NCBI RefSeq assembly: GCF_001536285.1
Contig: NZ_FAOZ01000005.1
Location: forward strand, 361,813 to 425,812
DNA length: 64,000 nucleotides
Source of the DNA: Parafrankia irregularis
Lineage (GTDB): Bacteria; Actinomycetota; Actinomycetes; Frankiales; Frankiaceae
Reading direction: 5' to 3'
The translations under genes and the position numbers were made by a program. Positions 39,846 to 50,695 of this stretch are shown in pieces. Below the pieces are notes generated by a model, which was not told the origin of the DNA, did not search any database, and saw only the letters and a list, made by a program, of their open reading frames with translations. The first letter of the stretch is position 1. The number at the start of each line of letters is the position of its first letter.

Positions 39846-41033
39846 TCACTGGTTGATGCGGATGGGGTTGACGATGTCGGCGGACAGAATGATCAGACTG
39901 AACCCGACGAGAACAACGACCGTGGCGTACGTGGCTGGTAACAGCTTCGCGAAGTCCACCGGCTGCACTGGACCTCGGTAACCACGCAGCCGCCGCAGTC
40001 CGTGTCGGGCCTGCTCGAAACCGAGCACCGCGATGTGCCCGCCGTCGAGCGGGAGCAGCGGCAGCAGGTTGAAGATCCCGATGGCGAGATTGATCGCGGC
40101 CACGAGGAACAGGAAGACCCCGATGCGGTCGGACCAGTCCTCGTCAGCGGTGACCACGTCGCCACCGAGGCGGGCCGCGCCCACCACACTGATGAAACCG
40201 CTCTCGTCGCGGTTGTCACCGAAGATGCGGCTGATGTCATCGAGCCGTTCGGTGAACGTGTCGTACATCCCGGTAAACCCGGAGCCGATCACCTTGAAGG
40301 TCTCCGGAACGGCTCCGAGCACCCCGTAGTGAACGGACTCCTGCCCCGGCCTGACTCCCAGGGCTCCGACCGGGTCCTTCCCCTCGCCACCAGTCCTGCG
40401 GTCACGCAGGACCTCGCCGAGGTCGGGGCGCAGGGTCAGCTGCCGGCCGTCCCGGGAGACGACGAGCTCGGCGGGCCCGGGCCCGTGCTCGCGCACCAGC
40501 CGGGTGAAGTCCTCCCACGTGGTGATGGACGTTCCCTCGAAGCTCACCACCCGGTCGCCCTTGAGCAGCCCGGCGGCCGCCGCCGGGCCGGCCCCGGTGC
40601 ACTCGGTCTGGCCCGCCGCGGGCAGGCACGTCGTCTCCCCGATCAGCGTCTCGCTGGTCTGCTTGGTGCCGAGAGTGACCAGCACGCCGTAGATCAGCAC
40701 GATCGCGATGACGAAGTGGACGAACGAGCCCGCGGACATCACGACCAGCCTCGCCCGTGCCGGGGCCTTGTAGAAAGCCCGCGGCTCGTCAGCCGGGTCG
40801 ATCTCCTCGAGGGAGGTCATTCCCTCGATCTTGACGAACCCGCCGGCCGGGATGGCCTTCACCCCGTACTCGGTCTCCCCGCGCTGCTTCGACCACAGGG
40901 TGGGGCCGAAACCGACGAAGAAGCGGGACGCCTTCATCCCGAAGTACCGGGCCGTGACGAAGTGCCCGGCCTCGTGCAGGACGACCGAGACAAACAGGGC
41001 GAGGACGAAGGCTGCGATGCCCAGGGCTGCCAT
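39846..41033 (-). CDS. Site-2 intramembrane metalloprotease (Rip1/RseP-like)
   Basis: M50 zinc protease that cleaves transmembrane substrates such as anti-sigma factors. The zinc motif HEAGH lies at about residue 20 in the first helix, the second motif NLLPLLPLDGGH lies near residue 330, and a PDZ domain sits between them (GPAAAAGLLKGDRVVSFEGT). Several membrane helices. 395 residues from an ATG that overlaps the dxr stop as TGATG. The dxr-rip1-ispG order is conserved in mycobacteria. Confidence 0.94.
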   Translation of the reverse strand: MAALGIAAFVLALFVSVVLHEAGHFVTARYFGMKASRFFVGFGPTLWSKQRGETEYGVKAIPAGGFVKIEGMTSLEEIDPADEPRAFYKAPARARLVVMSAGSFVHFVIAIVLIYGVLVTLGTKQTSETLIGETTCLPAAGQTECTGAGPAAAAGLLKGDRVVSFEGTSITTWEDFTRLVREHGPGPAELVVSRDGRQLTLRPDLGEVLRDRRTGGEGKDPVGALGVRPGQESVHYGVLGAVPETFKVIGSGFTGMYDTFTERLDDISRIFGDNRDESGFISVVGAARLGGDVVTADEDWSDRIGVFLFLVAAINLAIGIFNLLPLLPLDGGHIAVLGFEQARHGLRRLRGYRGPVQPVDFAKLLPATYATVVVLVGFSLIILSADIVNPIRINQ

Positions 41034-42283
41034 CAAGCACGTCCTCCGGCCGCCACAGGTCGCCCACCGGCCTGTTCGATCAGACGGTTCGCCGCGGCAC
41101 GGGCCTCGCGCTCGGTCTCGAACACCTCGTCCAACGTCGGACGGGCGATCACCTCGTGCGCTTCCACCACCTCAGCCACCAGGTCGACGATACGGACGAA
41201 CGGCAGCCCACCCGCGAGAAAGGCCGCGACGGCCTCCTCGTTCGCCGCATTGAACACCGCCGGAGCTGTGCCACCGAGCCGGCCCGCCGTCCGGGCGAGG
41301 TCGACCGCGGGGAACGCGACGGTGTCGAGTGGCTCGAAGGTCAGCGACTGCGGCCGGGTCCAGTCCATCGGCGGCTGTGCCAGGGGCACCCGGTCCGGCC
41401 ACCCCAGCGCCAGGGCGATGGGCAGGCGCATGTCCGGCGGCGACACCTGCGCGATGGTCGAACCGTCGGTGAACTCGACCATCGAGTGGACCAGCGACTG
41501 CGGATGAACGACGACCTCGATGTCGTCGTAGGGCACCCCGAAGAACAGGTGCGCCTCGATCAGCTCGAGGCCCTTGTTCATCAGCGTCGCCGAGTTGATG
41601 GTGACCAGTGGCCCCATCGCCCACGTCGGATGCGCGAGCGCCTGCTCGCGAGTGACGCCGGCCAGCTCGTCCCGGCTCCGCCCGCGGAACGGACCGCCGC
41701 TGGCGGTCAGCACCAGCTTGTGGACCTCCTCGCGCCGCCCCCCGCGCAGGCACTGGGCCAGCGCGGAGTGCTCGGAGTCCACCGGTACGAGCCGGTCAGG
41801 ATTGCCGCCCAGCGCCTCGAGCACCAGCGGGCCTCCGGCGACCAGGGACTCCTTGTTCGCCAGGCCCACCGTCGCGCCTGCCTTGAGCGCCGCCAGGGTC
41901 GGGGCGAGCCCGACCGAGCCCGACACCCCGTTGAGAACGATGTCGGCCGGCCAGGACGCGATCTCGACGGCCGCGTCGGGCCCCGCGAGAATCTTGGGAA
42001 CCGCGAACTCCCCGCGGCGGTACCCGCGTCGGGACGCCTCCGCGAAGAACGCGAGCTGCAGATCCTGCGCCGCGGACGCGGCGGCCACACCGACCGCCTC
42101 GACGCCGAGATCGAGCGCCTGCTCCGCGAGCAGGTCCACCCGTGACCCGCCGCCCATCAGCGCCACCACCCGGAACCTGTCCGGGTTGCGGCGTACGACA
42201 TCTATCGCCTGGGTTCCGATCGAGCCGGTGGACCCGAGCAGAACCACTTCACGCTGGACCGAAGCCTCCGCCACACCGCCCAT
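41033..42283 (-). CDS. dxr: 1-deoxy-D-xylulose 5-phosphate reductoisomerase
   Basis: NADPH-dependent second enzyme of the MEP pathway. The N-terminal nucleotide motif is [16 protein letters not shown]. Metal and substrate residues lie in [43 protein letters not shown] and [14 protein letters not shown]. 416 residues, slightly long through an Ala/Gly tail. It heads the dxr-rip1-ispG-GNAT cluster. Confidence 0.96.
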   Translation of the reverse strand: MGGVAEASVQREVVLLGSTGSIGTQAIDVVRRNPDRFRVVALMGGGSRVDLLAEQALDLGVEAVGVAAASAAQDLQLAFFAEASRRGYRRGEFAVPKILAGPDAAVEIASWPADIVLNGVSGSVGLAPTLAALKAGATVGLANKESLVAGGPLVLEALGGNPDRLVPVDSEHSALAQCLRGGRREEVHKLVLTASGGPFRGRSRDELAGVTREQALAHPTWAMGPLVTINSATLMNKGLELIEAHLFFGVPYDDIEVVVHPQSLVHSMVEFTDGSTIAQVSPPDMRLPIALALGWPDRVPLAQPPMDWTRPQSLTFEPLDTVAFPAVDLARTAGRLGGTAPAVFNAANEEAVAAFLAGGLPFVRIVDLVAEVVEAHEVIARPTLDEVFETEREARAAANRLIEQAGGRPVAAGGRA

Positions 42284-42438
42284 TCTCGCAGGCCCTTCGA
42301 CGCTTGGACCGAGGCCTGTTCGGTTCCTGACACGTGCAACCCGAAGGTGTGCATTGGGTGCACCCGCGCCTACCCGCGGTCAGCGCCGAACACGCTGACC
42401 TGCCCCGTAGCCACTGGCCTCTCACCTGGCGTCAACCC

Positions 42439-43923
42439 TCACCCGCCAGCGGCCGCCGGGCTCGCCGATGCGGTAGCGGACACAGAGGGGACCACTGGAG
42501 TGGGGGACGGAGTCGGTCCGGTCGTGGGCTCGGTGGTGCTATCCGGTACCGCGGATACGGACGGTTCCGGGCCTGCCGACCTCGTCGCGGACGCCGGTGC
42601 CGGGCTCGTCGTGGGAGCGGCCGGCCTGGTCGCACCGCCCCCGGCCGTGCCACCGCCGCCGGACGCACCCCCACCGGTGACCGTCCGGCCGTCGGCCGGA
42701 TGCCCGCCGAAGAACTCCAGGGCGACGACGGTCGCGCTCAGGCTCGACACGGTGGCCCCGAGCTCGGGCCGCGCGGCCGCGCCCGGCCAGGTGTGACCAC
42801 CACCCTTGATGGCCAGCACCCCGACGTCCTTGCCCGTCGGGCAGGACGTCCAGGCAGTGAGCGCGGCGCTGGACATCTCCGCGCCGGCGGAATGCTCACC
42901 TCCGCAGCCGAACGCCCTGGCGTACCGGTCGGTACGGCTCTCGACGGGCTGCGCGACCAGCCCCACGAAGGGCGCGGTACGGGCCGGGCCGCCGCCGTCC
43001 CAGGGAGCTATCGCGTCCGCGGTTCCGTGCATCTCGAGCAGGTTCGCGCGCGGATCCGCGCAGTCGTCCGGGATCCGGCTCGCCGCGACCGTGACAACGG
43101 CCGCGAACCGGTCGGGCAGCGCGCAGGCGAGCTCCAGCACCATGTCGGCGCCATCGGAGAAGCCGCTGGCGAACACCCGCTTCGAGTCGAGGCACATCCG
43201 GCCCGTCAGGTCGTTGAGCACCGTGCCGATGAACAGAACGTCGTCGGGGCCGACCTCGGCCGAGCGAGTGAGGTTCCACCGGGCGGACACGCCGACCGGG
43301 GTGACGACCGCATAGCCCGATCTGGTCCCCGCGTCAGCCATCCCGGTGTACTGCTCCAGCTGGTCCACGGACTGGTCGCGGTCGTGCAGGTTGACGACGA
43401 GCGGAAGCGCCGTGCCCGCCCTGGCGCCCTGGGGCACGGCGAGCCGGTACTGCCGATCCGTGCCCGCGACGGTGACGGTCTCGGTGGTGACCCCGGACGG
43501 CAGGCTCTTGCCCGTCTGGCAGCCGCTGGCCGGCGGCGCCGGCACGGTGGGAAGCGCGGCCAGCGCGGCGGCACCCGAAGCCCCGGCCCTGCCCAGCGCG
43601 GTCGCGACCGGCGCCGCGGCATCGGATTTGCCCGACGGGGACTGTGACATCGCGTACCAGAGCAGCAGGAGGAGCACCCCCGCCGCGGCGGTGATCGGCA
43701 GCCAGAGCGTGCTGTTCGGCCGGGAGCCGTTGCGCAGCGCACCGGAGCGAGCCCGCACCCGGCCCGCGGCCGACCTCGCCGAGCCCGCGGCCGACCTCGC
43801 CGAACCGACACCAGATCTCGCTGATCCGACACCAGGTCTCGCTGATCCGCCGGTCGACCTCGCCGAACCGGCGCCGGGCCGGCCGTTGCCTCGCCGACGC
43901 CCGGCAGGGCTCCCGAACGCCAC
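42439..43923 (-). CDS. Membrane-anchored esterase (LpqC/PHB depolymerase-like)
   Basis: Alpha/beta-hydrolase of the CE1/polyhydroxybutyrate depolymerase group, 494 residues. A basic N-terminal repeat region of about 70 residues precedes one transmembrane helix (LWLPITAAAGVLLLLLWYAM). The extracellular catalytic domain has nucleophile motif ASGFSDGADM, acid region HGTADAIAPWDGG and histidine KGGGHTWPG. A Ser/Thr/Pro/Ala-rich tail of about 90 residues follows. The GTG start is two nt after the rlmN stop. Substrate unknown; a wall- or matrix-linked ester is plausible. The N-terminus is encoded by 21-bp tandem repeats. Confidence 0.9.
   Translation of the reverse strand: MAFGSPAGRRRGNGRPGAGSARSTGGSARPGVGSARSGVGSARSAAGSARSAAGRVRARSGALRNGSRPNSTLWLPITAAAGVLLLLLWYAMSQSPSGKSDAAAPVATALGRAGASGAAALAALPTVPAPPASGCQTGKSLPSGVTTETVTVAGTDRQYRLAVPQGARAGTALPLVVNLHDRDQSVDQLEQYTGMADAGTRSGYAVVTPVGVSARWNLTRSAEVGPDDVLFIGTVLNDLTGRMCLDSKRVFASGFSDGADMVLELACALPDRFAAVVTVAASRIPDDCADPRANLLEMHGTADAIAPWDGGGPARTAPFVGLVAQPVESRTDRYARAFGCGGEHSAGAEMSSAALTAWTSCPTGKDVGVLAIKGGGHTWPGAAARPELGATVSSLSATVVALEFFGGHPADGRTVTGGGASGGGGTAGGGATRPAAPTTSPAPASATRSAGPEPSVSAVPDSTTEPTTGPTPSPTPVVPSVSATASASPAAAGG
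43765..43869. repeat. Five 21-bp tandem repeats in esterase gene
   Basis: Units begin at 43765, 43786, 43807, 43828 and 43849. Two subtypes are present (CGCGGCCGACCTCGCCGAGCC-like and GACACCAGRTCTCGCTGATCC-like, written to 21 or fewer bases). They stay in frame, encoding seven-residue GSARSxx units of the cytosolic N-terminus. Confidence 0.85.
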
Positions 43924-43925
43924 GG

Positions 43926-45068
43926 CTAGCGCCCCGTCCGCCGACGGGCCGGCGGTTCGGCCGCGAGCTGGCCGCACGCGGCGGCGATCTCCCGGCCGCG
44001 GGTGTCGCGCACTGTCGCCGTGACGCCGCGGGCTCGCAGTCGATCCACGAAGACCCGCTGGCCGCGGGGGGCGCTCGCCTGCCAGGACGAGCCGTCCGTC
44101 GGGTTGAGCGGGATCAGGTTCACATGTGCCAGCTGGCCGGCGAGCAGGGCGCCGAGGGCGTCCGCCCGCTCGGGAGAGTCGTTGACGCCGTCGATCAGCG
44201 CGTATTCGATGCTCACCCGCCGGCCGGTGATGCGGGCGTAGTCCCAGGCAGCCTCGAGGACCTCGGCCACGGGCCACCGCGTGTTGATCGGAACGAGCTC
44301 GTTGCGCAGCTCGTCGTCCGGCGCGTGCAGCGAGAGCGCGAGCGTCACCGGAAGCCCCTCACCGGCCAGCCGACGGATCCCCGGCACCAGGCCCACCGTG
44401 CTCACCGTCAGGCTCCGCGCCGAGAGACCGAGACCGTCCGGCGTGGGCTCGACGAGCCGCCGCAGCGCGGCGAGCAGCGCGTTGTAGTTCGCCAACGGCT
44501 CACCCATGCCCATGAACACCACGTTCGACAACCTGCCGGGCCCACCGGGCAGGTCGCCCCGAGTCATCGTGCGAGCCGCATCCACCACCTGTTCGACGAT
44601 CTCGGCCGTCGAGAGGTTGCGGGTGAGACCACCCTGGCCCGTCGCGCAGAAGGGACAGGCCATACCGCAGCCCGCCTGGCTCGAGACACAGACGGTTGTC
44701 CGCTGCGGGTACCGCATCAGCACGGACTCGATCTTGGCGCCGTCAACCGTGCGCCAGACGGTCTTGCGGGTCTGGCCACCGTCACAGTCCGCCGTGGTGG
44801 CGGCGGTGAGCAGCCGCGGCAGCAGCGAGTCGACGAGCGTCGCCCGGACCTGCGCGGGCAGGTCGGTCATCGCGGCGGCGTCCTCGGCCCGCAGATGTCG
44901 GGCGAAGTAGTGCCGGGCGAGCTGGTCGGCCCGGAAGGCCGGCAGGCCGAGCGACTCGGCCACGGCACGCCGTTCGTCGCGGGAGAGGTCCGCGAGGTGA
45001 CGCGGCGGGCGAGACCGCACTGCCACCAGTGGCAGGAGGTCTCCGGAATCGGCGGTCGTGGCAGTCAT
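43926..45068 (-). CDS. rlmN: Dual-specificity RNA methyltransferase RlmN
   Basis: Radical-SAM enzyme that makes 2-methyladenosine in 23S rRNA and some tRNAs. The cluster motif is [11 protein letters not shown], preceded by [17 protein letters not shown], the SAM-binding region, and the mechanistic cysteine near the C-terminus ([10 protein letters not shown]) are present. 380 residues. A GGCAGACTG box lies eight nt upstream of the ATG. The LpqC-like esterase follows two nt after its stop. It is read in the same direction as cdsA, 169 nt upstream. Confidence 0.96.
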   Translation of the reverse strand: MTATTADSGDLLPLVAVRSRPPRHLADLSRDERRAVAESLGLPAFRADQLARHYFARHLRAEDAAAMTDLPAQVRATLVDSLLPRLLTAATTADCDGGQTRKTVWRTVDGAKIESVLMRYPQRTTVCVSSQAGCGMACPFCATGQGGLTRNLSTAEIVEQVVDAARTMTRGDLPGGPGRLSNVVFMGMGEPLANYNALLAALRRLVEPTPDGLGLSARSLTVSTVGLVPGIRRLAGEGLPVTLALSLHAPDDELRNELVPINTRWPVAEVLEAAWDYARITGRRVSIEYALIDGVNDSPERADALGALLAGQLAHVNLIPLNPTDGSSWQASAPRGQRVFVDRLRARGVTATVRDTRGREIAAACGQLAAEPPARRRTGR

Positions 45069-45076
45069 CGCCTGTC

Positions 45077-45085
45077 CAGTCTGCC
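45077..45085 (-). promoter_or_regulatory. GGCAGACTG box upstream of rlmN
   Basis: One of three identical nine-base motifs in this window, all on the coding strand upstream of a gene (rlmN, pyrH, rpsP). Here it starts 16 nt before the ATG. Function unknown. Confidence 0.4.
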
Positions 45086-45205
45086 AGGCAGTCCGGCGAG
45101 ACGGCGCCCCGGTGATCCACGAGGCCCGTTCGCCGCCCCGGGTCTGCGCCGGTCAGAACGCGCCCGCGGCCCCGCGGAGCCTCGCCCGGTCAGTCAAGGT
45201 CGGCT

Positions 45206-45239
45206 CAGGTCGGACCGGTCGGCCCAGGTCGGACCGGTC
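45206..45239. repeat. 15-bp direct repeat at the cdsA 3' end
   Basis: CAGGTCGGACCGGTC occurs at 45206-45220 and 45225-45239; the second copy overlaps the cdsA stop codon. Each copy contains a near-palindromic GGTCGGACC. Possible 3'-end structure; no function assigned. Confidence 0.6.
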
Positions 45240-46392
45240 AGCCGAGGAACGCGGTGATGAGCAGCCAGGCCACCGGGGCCGTGCACAGCAGGGAGTCGAG
45301 GCGGTCCATGATCCCGCCGTGGCCGGGCAGCAGACTGCCCATGTCCTTGATGCCGATGTCCCGCTTGAGCAGCGATTCGCCCAGGTCACCCACAGTCGCG
45401 GAACAGGCGGTGGCCACCCCGAGCAGCGCTCCCTGCCAGATCTCACCGTCCAGCGGCCAGGTCATCAGGACGGCGCCGACGATGACGCAGCCGACGATCG
45501 ACCCGGCGAAGCCCTCCCACGACTTGCCGGGCGAAACCGACGGAGCCAGCTTGTGGCGTCCGCCCGAGAGCACACCCGCCGTGTAGCCGCCGATGTCGCT
45601 GGCGACCACCGTGCCGAGGAACGCGATGGTGCGCCAGTGGCCGTCCGGCGCGGAGGTCAGCAGGGTCGCGAAGCCGGCCGGAAAACCGACGTACGCGGCG
45701 GTGAAGGCGCAGGCGGCGAAGTCCCGCAACCGTGCCGCGCTGTTCGCCGTCGTGGGATCACGCACGCCACGGACGGCGACGGCGGCGAGGATGGTGCCCG
45801 CCAGGGCCAGCACGAGTCCGTTCGTCCCGGCGCCGTACGCCGCGACAGGCATCGCGACGGCACCCGCCGCCAGTGGGACCAGCGGGACCGTCATCCCCGC
45901 GACATGCAGCGCACGGACGACCTCGTAGGTCCCGATCGCCACCGCGGCGCTGACCACGCCCACCCAGATCGGGTAGAAGGTGAACAGCGGGACGAGGATC
46001 ACCGCGCCGAGGACGATCCCCACCGCGATCGCGGCGGGCAGGTCACGGCCGGCCCTGATCACCCGCCGGCCGCTCTTCGCGGTGTTCGCCGCGGGCAGGC
46101 CGGCCGCGGCCGGCTGCTGGTCGCCTTCCAACGGCGGCTGGGCTGCCGGCCCGCGGCCCGCCGCATCACCGCCACCGCCGGTACCTGGCCCGACGACCGG
46201 GGCGGACGCGAGATCAGCGTCACCGGCCGGCGGTCGGGTGACCCGCTCCGAACCGGCGGCGCCGTTCGAACGACCGATGCCGTTCGAGGCATGGCCGCCC
46301 GGAGCAGGCCCGTCCGCCGGGACGAAGCCGTGCTGCTCCGTTCGGAGACCGTCCCGTCCCGGGTCGTCAGGCGTGTCGGCGCGGTCAGTCAC
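45238..46392 (-). CDS. cdsA: Phosphatidate cytidylyltransferase
   Basis: Integral membrane enzyme making CDP-diacylglycerol from phosphatidate and CTP. The CDS signature SLLKRDIGIKDMGSLLPGHG with the following MDRLDS is intact near the C-terminus. Multiple helices span the C-terminal 270 residues after a hydrophilic N-terminal region of roughly 110. The start is uncertain: I chose the GTG at 46392 (VTDRADTPDD) with GAGG eight nt upstream; frames from 46413 or further upstream are possible. It follows frr, the conserved tsf-pyrH-frr-cdsA order. Confidence 0.93.
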   Translation of the reverse strand: MTDRADTPDDPGRDGLRTEQHGFVPADGPAPGGHASNGIGRSNGAAGSERVTRPPAGDADLASAPVVGPGTGGGGDAAGRGPAAQPPLEGDQQPAAAGLPAANTAKSGRRVIRAGRDLPAAIAVGIVLGAVILVPLFTFYPIWVGVVSAAVAIGTYEVVRALHVAGMTVPLVPLAAGAVAMPVAAYGAGTNGLVLALAGTILAAVAVRGVRDPTTANSAARLRDFAACAFTAAYVGFPAGFATLLTSAPDGHWRTIAFLGTVVASDIGGYTAGVLSGGRHKLAPSVSPGKSWEGFAGSIVGCVIVGAVLMTWPLDGEIWQGALLGVATACSATVGDLGESLLKRDIGIKDMGSLLPGHGGIMDRLDSLLCTAPVAWLLITAFLG

Positions 46393-46544
46393 AGCCGTGT
46401 CCTCGGGCGGCATTCCCAGGGCCGGGATACTCACCGCTCCGCCCATCCCATCCGTTCCTACCGACACGCCCGGCACGCCACCCCTGGATGGTCCGAGGTG
46501 GCGGATGGGCACGGTGCCGCATATGGCTGAACGCTGCTCGGGGG

Positions 46545-47914
<1,370 letters not shown>

Positions 47915-47953
47915 TTAGCCGGGATCATCGGCCTGGGACGTTCATGCTGACTG

Positions 47954-47962
47954 CAGTCTGCC
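47954..47962 (-). promoter_or_regulatory. GGCAGACTG box upstream of pyrH
   Basis: Second copy of the nine-base motif shared with rlmN and rpsP, in the pyrH promoter region. Here it is part of CAGACTGCAGTC, itself nearly palindromic. Confidence 0.4.
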
Positions 47963-48130
47963 GCACGACTCAGGCACGGCTGCCCGTGGGGCCGCGTGGC
48001 GCGTCGACGAGCGCGAACTGTGGCCGGCCGGATCGGGCCGGTGCGGATCGCGCCGCCAGACGTCACCTTGTGCCGTGTGATGCCCGCGAACGCGAGGGGC
48101 CGCAGGGGCGAAGGACCGCAAACCGACGTC

Positions 48131-48175
48131 GGCCGGACATCCGCAGAGGGTTCATCCCCTGCCAGATGCCCGGCC
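48131..48175 (-). terminator. Long hairpin downstream of tsf
   Basis: GGCCGGACATC (48131-48141) pairs with GATGCCCGGCC (48165-48175) over 11 positions with one G-U on the transcript. An inner pairing of GCAG...CTGC and GGG...CCC extends it. It lies 32-76 nt after the tsf stop, suiting an rpsB-tsf terminator. Confidence 0.6.
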
Positions 48176-48206
48176 GTCTCTCCCCACCGGCGTGGCGAGC
48201 GCCTAC

Positions 48207-48821
48207 TCAGGCCTGCCGCACGTTGAACCGCGCGAACCGGCCCACCTCGATCTTCTCACCGAGTGAGGAGCCCGCCTGCTCCAGCAGGGCACGGATGGTG
48301 ATCTTGCCATCCTTCACCCAGGGCTGGTCGAGCAGCACCGCGCTCTTGATGTATCCGTTGACCTTGCCCTCGACGATCTTCGGGATGGCGTTCTCGTTCT
48401 TGCCCTCTTCGCGGGCCGCCGCCTCGTAGATCTTCCGCTCGGATTCCAGCACCTCGTTCGGGATCTGCTCCGCGGTCACGTACAGCGGATCGGCCGCCGC
48501 GATGTGCTGAGCGAGGTCACGCGCGAGTTGCTTGAAGTCCTCCGTCTTGGCGACGAAGTCGGTCTCGCAGCGAAGCTCCACGAGGACGCCCAGCGTCGGC
48601 GGAAGCTGCGGGTCGGTGCGGTGGAGGTAGGACTCGACAAGCCCGTTCACCGTGCTGCGGCCCGCGCGCTTGGCGACGCCCGCAAGACCCTTCTCCCGCA
48701 GCCAGGACTTGGCCTTCTCGAAGTCGCCGTCGTGATCGACAAGCGCCTTCTTGACGTCGCTCATCCCGGCGCCGGTGAGTTCCCGGAGCTTGCGGATGTC
48801 GGCGGCTGTGATGTCTGCCAT
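48207..48821 (-). CDS. tsf: Elongation factor Ts, short form
   Basis: Nucleotide-exchange factor for EF-Tu. The N-terminal UBA-like domain (DIRKLRELTGAGMSDVKKAL) and the exchange motif ELRCETDFVAKTEDF are intact. At 204 residues it is shorter than the roughly 280 of E. coli or Streptomyces; it appears to keep one core subdomain, as in Thermus. It ends cleanly with no frameshift sign. 243 nt with two hairpins separate it from rpsB. Confidence 0.96.
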   Translation of the reverse strand: MADITAADIRKLRELTGAGMSDVKKALVDHDGDFEKAKSWLREKGLAGVAKRAGRSTVNGLVESYLHRTDPQLPPTLGVLVELRCETDFVAKTEDFKQLARDLAQHIAAADPLYVTAEQIPNEVLESERKIYEAAAREEGKNENAIPKIVEGKVNGYIKSAVLLDQPWVKDGKITIRALLEQAGSSLGEKIEVGRFARFNVRQA

Positions 48822-48922
48822 GGTGCTCTTCTCGTCAGTTCCGATTGCTGGCGATGGTCAGCGTTGCTGGAAGTCTCGACGTCGGGACTACGCGACGCCG
48901 CCGCACGGGCGCCACCCACTCC

Positions 48923-48945
48923 GACCGCCGCCGCCAGCGGCGGTC
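48923..48945 (-). promoter_or_regulatory. Hairpin in rpsB-tsf spacer, distal
   Basis: GACCGCCGC (48923-48931) pairs perfectly with GCGGCGGTC (48937-48945) around five nt. Second of two hairpins between rpsB and tsf. Could attenuate tsf or mark mRNA processing. Confidence 0.5.
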
Positions 48946-48969
48946 GACGGCCTCCCGGACGGACGCCTA

Positions 48970-48998
48970 CCCCGCCGCCCGGCTGCCGGGCGGCGGGG
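48970..48998 (-). terminator. 13-bp hairpin in rpsB-tsf spacer
   Basis: CCCCGCCGCCCGG (48970-48982) pairs perfectly with CCGGGCGGCGGGG (48986-48998) around a three-nt loop, about 67 nt after the rpsB stop. Likely partial terminator that sets the rpsB:tsf ratio. Confidence 0.6.
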
Positions 48999-49064
48999 CT
49001 GGAGCAACGTCTCACGGCGGTGCGCAGACCGCCGGGAGACGTCGCGAGGTCGGGTCTGGCTTTG

Positions 49065-49982
49065 TCAGACGGCGGTGCCGACCGCATCCGGCTGGGGCTG
49101 CTCCTGCTGCTCCTCCTGCTGGCCTTCGGCGGCCGTGGGCTCACTCGCCGCGGCAGCGGCCGCAGCCGGCTCGGCCGCAGCGGGCTCACCCGCGGCGGGA
49201 GCGGCGTCGCCGCGCAGCAGCGCCTGCTCCCACTCGGCCAGCGGCTCCTCACCCGTGGACTGCTCGGGCTTCGCCTCGGCGTTGCTCGACGCGCCGGCGC
49301 GTGACATCAGGCCCTCGGCCACCGCGTCCGCGACGACCCGGGTGAGCAGGGCAGCGCTGCGGATCGCGTCGTCGTTGCCCGGAATCGGGTAGTCGACCTC
49401 GTCCGGGTCGCAGTTGGTGTCCAGGATCGCCACGACCGGGATACCCAGCTTGCGGGCCTCACCGACGGCGATGTGCTCCTTCTTCGTGTCAACGACCCAG
49501 ACCGCACTCGGCACCCGGCTCATGTCACGGATACCGCCGAGGGTGCGCTCGAGCTTCGCCTTCTCCCGGGTCAGCACGAGCTGTTCCTTCTTCGTGCGGA
49601 CCTCGGTGCCACCGGTCAGCTCGATCTCCTCGAGCTCCTTGAGCCGCTGGAGACGCTTGTAGACCGTGGAGAAGTTCGTCAGCATGCCGCCCAGCCAACG
49701 CTCCTTGACGAAGGGCATGCCGACCCGCAGGGCCTGCTCCTCGATCGCCTCCTGCGCCTGCTTCTTCGTCCCGATGAACAGGACGGTCCCACCGTGGGCG
49801 ACCGTCTCCTTGACGAAGTCGTAGGCCCGGTCGATGTAGGACAGGGTCTGCTGGAGGTCGATGATGTAGATGCCGTTGCGCTCGGTGAAGATGTAGCGCT
49901 TCATCTTCGGGTTCCAGCGCTTCGTCTGGTGCCCGAAGTGGACGCCGCTCTCCAGGAGCTGCTTCATGGTGACGACGGCCAT
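49065..49982 (-). CDS. rpsB: 30S ribosomal protein S2
   Basis: Small-subunit protein needed for S1 and mRNA engagement. Hallmarks are [36 protein letters not shown], and [20 protein letters not shown]. From the ATG at 49982 ([10 protein letters not shown]) it is 305 residues, including a C-terminal Ala/Glu/Gln-rich tail of about 70 residues. The long open frame upstream to 50507 is leader DNA. GGGAG lies 11 nt upstream, rather far. The leader has hairpins that might mediate S2 autoregulation. Confidence 0.97.
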   Translation of the reverse strand: MAVVTMKQLLESGVHFGHQTKRWNPKMKRYIFTERNGIYIIDLQQTLSYIDRAYDFVKETVAHGGTVLFIGTKKQAQEAIEEQALRVGMPFVKERWLGGMLTNFSTVYKRLQRLKELEEIELTGGTEVRTKKEQLVLTREKAKLERTLGGIRDMSRVPSAVWVVDTKKEHIAVGEARKLGIPVVAILDTNCDPDEVDYPIPGNDDAIRSAALLTRVVADAVAEGLMSRAGASSNAEAKPEQSTGEEPLAEWEQALLRGDAAPAAGEPAAAEPAAAAAAASEPTAAEGQQEEQQEQPQPDAVGTAV

Positions 49983-50112
49983 GACTGGCGTCGCTCCCTT
50001 CTCGCCCGGCACGTTGACCGGGACGCCTCGGTTGTGACGGCCCCGGCGAGAGCCGGAGACCCCTGACGCCCGAATGGCCGTGGCCGCCGCGAGGCGGCGG
50101 ACCGAGGAGGCC

Positions 50113-50132
50113 CTCCCGGTCGTTACCGGGAG
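50113..50132 (-). promoter_or_regulatory. Hairpin in the rpsB leader
   Basis: CTCCCGGT (50113-50120) pairs with ACCGGGAG (50125-50132) around a four-nt loop, about 130 nt upstream of the rpsB start. A second small C/G hairpin lies just downstream near 50089-50105. Candidate S2 autoregulatory leader element. Confidence 0.4.
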
Positions 50133-50497
50133 CAGGCGTGCGAACTGAGCCCACCGAAATGGTCGGAGACCGGCTGCTGCCGGCCGCCGACCACCACCGA
50201 TGGCCCACGGCGCCACAGGCGGCCCAGCCGGACGGCCGGGACACCAACAACGCCGAGGCGACCTCGGCAGATGGACTCCCGCCAATGATACCCGGCCTCC
50301 GTGACCGCTCCCTGACCGAGGCCCGGGGGTCGCCCGCCCGGAGGGACGCCTGCGGCGCTGCTGGTCGGACGGCTCGCCAGCCCCGGCAGCCCCGCTGCCG
50401 AACCCGGAGCTCGGCGCGGCGCTCCGGATCGGCGGCCCCTGCCGGGCGAAGCCGAAGAGGTCACACAGAGACTCGGCGCAACCCCTTTCGTTTTCGT

Positions 50498-50506
50498 TTA
50501 TCCACA
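50498..50506 (+). promoter_or_regulatory. DnaA-box-like TTATCCACA
   Basis: Exact match to the E. coli strong DnaA box within an A/T-rich island between rpsB and the M23 gene. A 9-mer this A/T-rich is unexpected in DNA of this composition. DnaA binding is inferred. Confidence 0.4.
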
Positions 50507-50590
50507 ACAGGCTTCATTAGCCTCCGTTTGATGGCGGCTTCATGCACCCTTGTGTTGCTGGCCAAACCGGGCGCCCCCGCCGGCCAGCAG

Positions 50591-50629
50591 AGCGGCGGTC
50601 GGAACCGACCCGAGGGCCCGACCGCCGCT
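50591..50629 (+). promoter_or_regulatory. 12-bp hairpin upstream of M23 peptidase
   Basis: AGCGGCGGTCGG (50591-50602) pairs perfectly with CCGACCGCCGCT (50618-50629) around 15 nt, ending 66 nt before the GTG start. A leader attenuator, or a bidirectional barrier between the divergent genes. Confidence 0.5.
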
Positions 50630-50695
50630 CATCTGTCAGGGCGGCTCCGCCGCAACGACAGTTCGTCGTGTCTGCCGATCCGGAGGCGAACCGCT

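Larger units (their letters stand above)
49983..50695. other. 713-bp divergent region, rpsB / M23 peptidase
   Basis: No credible gene. It should contain the rpsB promoter and leader (leftward) and the M23 peptidase promoter (rightward). Contents: rpsB-leader hairpins near 50089-50132, an A/T-rich island at 50485-50525 with a TTATCCACA sequence, and a strong hairpin at 50591-50629. Confidence 0.55.

Noticed and set aside
43765-43869. CRISPR-like regular repeats
   Set aside because: Units are contiguous without spacers and remain in the reading frame of the esterase.
49065-50507. 480-residue version of S2 starting at 50507
   Set aside because: Residues before [10 protein letters not shown] are not family-like and include leader hairpins; the ATG at 49982 gives a normal S2.
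50507-50695. ydaO (c-di-AMP) riboswitch upstream of the M23 peptidase
   Set aside because: Such switches precede some actinobacterial wall hydrolases, but I could not find the conserved core here; only a simple 12-bp hairpin is present.
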